From positions 1 to 5,539 of the forward strand of contig SKHJ01000017.1 of the NCBI GenBank assembly GCA_007116965.1: a DNA stretch of 5,539 nt, in the 5' to 3' direction. The DNA is from Candidatus Kaiserbacteria bacterium (lineage in GTDB: Bacteria; Patescibacteriota; Minisyncoccia; Phycocordibacterales; UBA918). The notes beneath the pieces are model-generated. The model was not told where the DNA came from. It saw only the letters and a program-made list of their open reading frames with translations, and did not search any database. Shown here in pieces: positions 4,380-5,539 of this stretch. Made by a program: the position numbers and the translations under genes. Numbering within the stretch: the first letter of the stretch is position 1; the number at the start of each line of letters is the position of its first letter.

Positions 4380-5539
4380 CTAGCTAAAGTGGTCAGGAGC
4401 TATCCGCTTGATAGATAAGGCAATTTTGCCATTTTCTACTTTAATGATACTAACCGGCACTTGATCGCCGATTGCCAACACATCCTCTACTTTTTCGATT
4501 CGACGTGGTGCTAATTCTGAAATATGTATCAAACCCTCTCCGTTCCCATCATCAAAATGGGCGAAGGCACCAAAGGTCGTGATACTAGTGACAATTGCCT
4601 GATATTCCTCACCGACCTCGTAGGTCTTGGTCAGCCGTTCGATATGGGCTTGGGCTACGGCCGCAGCTTCCTTGTGACCGGTAATATAGATTGTACCATC
4701 GTCTTCGATACTGATATCATCTACGCCACTTTGGTCCTTGATACCGTTGATGGTCTTACCACCACTGCCAATAACCAGACCAATCTGCTCGGGATTGATC
4801 TGCTGTTGGATGATATACGGTGCTCGCGGTGAGATGTCTGGTCGAGGCGTTGCAATCTCCGCCGTTAGGGTTTTAAGGATATGTAAACGGGCAGTCTTAG
4901 CAGCCGCCAGGGCTTCACTAAGAATTGGTATCGGGATACCTCCTACCTTGACGTCCATTTGGATAGCAGTAATGCCAACGGTGGTACCAGCGACCTTAAG
5001 ATCCATATCACCGTACTCGTCTTCTGGGCCTTGGATATCGGTTAGTAATTGGTAGCGGTCACCGTCGAGCATCACGCCCGAGGCAATGCCGGCCACCGGT
5101 CGAGTAATAGGCACCCCACCATCCATCAGTGCCAACGTAGAGGCGCACACCGAACCCATTGAGCTTGAACCGTTGGAGGCCATCGTTTCGGAGACGAGTC
5201 GAATGGTGTAGGGAAAATCTTTCTTCTCTGGTATGACGGGCACTAACGCTTTCTCCGCCAGGGCCCCATGGCCAATCATTCGGCGGTTGAAGCCGCCGAC
5301 CCGACCGGTCTCACCGACTGAAAATGGCGGGAAGTTGTAATGATGCATAAAGTGCTTACTAGTCGCTTGTTCCTCGATAGTATCGATGAACTGGGCGTCG
5401 CGCGGCCCGCCAAGCGTCAGGGCCGTGAAAATATGGGTACCGCCGCGATAGAAGATGCCCGAACCGTGTAACACCGGCGACACACCGCCCGCCTGCGCGA
5501 AGAGCGGCCGGACGGTCGCGAAGTCGCGACCGTCCGGCC
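4380..5539 (-). CDS. pnp: Polyribonucleotide nucleotidyltransferase (PNPase), C-terminal half, 5' end off the window
   Basis: PNPase is a trimeric 3'-to-5' exoribonuclease that uses phosphate to release nucleoside diphosphates, and can run in reverse to add tails; it acts in mRNA decay. About 385 residues are visible of a family length near 700. The frame stays open to the window edge and reads PDGRDFATVRPL, the conserved entry to the second RNase PH core, so the GTG at 5483 is internal. Counting from that GTG: SNGSSS at 103-108 and DEYGDMDLK at 155-163 supply the phosphate-binding serines and catalytic aspartates (D155, D161) plus K163; YNFPPFSVGETG at 49-60; a KH domain with IGSGG at 238-242 and IEDDGTIYITG at 259-269; and an S1 domain at about 290-360 (FGAFAHF, GLIHISELA, IALSIK). 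The family RGETQ reads RGGTH (13-17), a mild oddity. The first PH core and helical linker are missing. The gene ends in TAG, 70 bases before the membrane-protein gene. Confidence 0.95.
   Translation of the reverse strand, partial: PDGRDFATVRPLFAQAGGVSPVLHGSGIFYRGGTHIFTALTLGGPRDAQFIDTIEEQATSKHFMHHYNFPPFSVGETGRVGGFNRRMIGHGALAEKALVPVIPEKKDFPYTIRLVSETMASNGSSSMGSVCASTLALMDGGVPITRPVAGIASGVMLDGDRYQLLTDIQGPEDEYGDMDLKVAGTTVGITAIQMDVKVGGIPIPILSEALAAAKTARLHILKTLTAEIATPRPDISPRAPYIIQQQINPEQIGLVIGSGGKTINGIKDQSGVDDISIEDDGTIYITGHKEAAAVAQAHIERLTKTYEVGEEYQAIVTSITTFGAFAHFDDGNGEGLIHISELAPRRIEKVEDVLAIGDQVPVSIIKVENGKIALSIKRIAPDHFS
5506..5539. repeat. Perfect 34-base inverted repeat in pnp at the window edge
   Basis: Bases 5506-5521 and 5524-5539 are exact reverse complements with only two bases between, a GC-rich stem of 15-16 bp. 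It lies within the pnp frame and both arms encode family-conserved residues (PDGR on one side, TVRP on the other). The base 5505 is C, so the stem would extend if the next base outside the window is G, as a CGG arginine codon would give. Confidence 0.9.

Noticed and set aside
5481..5483. GTG at 5483 as the true start of a short PNPase
   Set aside because: The frame remains open to the window edge and encodes the conserved PDGRD and VRPL residues upstream, so the gene continues outside.

Overview
The window carries five protein genes and looks like a piece of an ultra-small-genome bacterium of the Patescibacteria/CPR type, possibly Saccharibacteria. That placement rests on remembered resemblance of three proteins to that group (the DksA-like protein with its W, DENxxAD and C..S..C..H pattern, the single-pass membrane protein with its C-terminal domain, and the ComM/YifB protein), plus a base composition near 50% GC by eye and tight gene packing. 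No rRNA or other decisive marker is present, so it is an inference.

Layout from left to right. Positions 3-239 (+) are the C-terminal end of an IS200/IS605-type TnpA transposase that enters from outside the window. Two perfect hairpins (240-253 and 261-283) fill the gap between it and the next gene. Everything else lies on the minus strand and reads right to left: the C-terminal half of polynucleotide phosphorylase (pnp, 5539-4380, 5' end off the window); a 70-base gap with an inverted repeat and promoter-like boxes; a 695-residue membrane protein with a very long disordered N-terminal part and no assigned function (4309-2222); a short DksA/TraR-like transcription regulator (2202-1828); and comM/yifB, a Mg-chelatase-like AAA+ protein linked to DNA recombination during natural transformation (1823-306).

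Gaps between the minus-strand genes are 70, 19 and 4 bases, so the last two genes, and perhaps all four, can be co-transcribed. The mix is RNA decay, control of RNA polymerase, and handling of incoming DNA. The 695-residue gene and the DksA-like gene both lack a well-placed ribosome binding site and both have promoter -10-like hexamers so close to the ATG that transcripts would be leaderless or nearly so.

The most striking structural signal is a perfect 34-base inverted repeat (16-bp arms, 2-base centre) at the extreme right edge, inside pnp. Both arms encode conserved PNPase residues, so it looks like real sequence and not a fold-back artefact, and it may explain why the sequence stops there. 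I found no CRISPR array, tRNA, rRNA, riboswitch or recognisable new multi-gene defence or biosynthetic system. The best candidate for undescribed biology is the 695-residue membrane protein.
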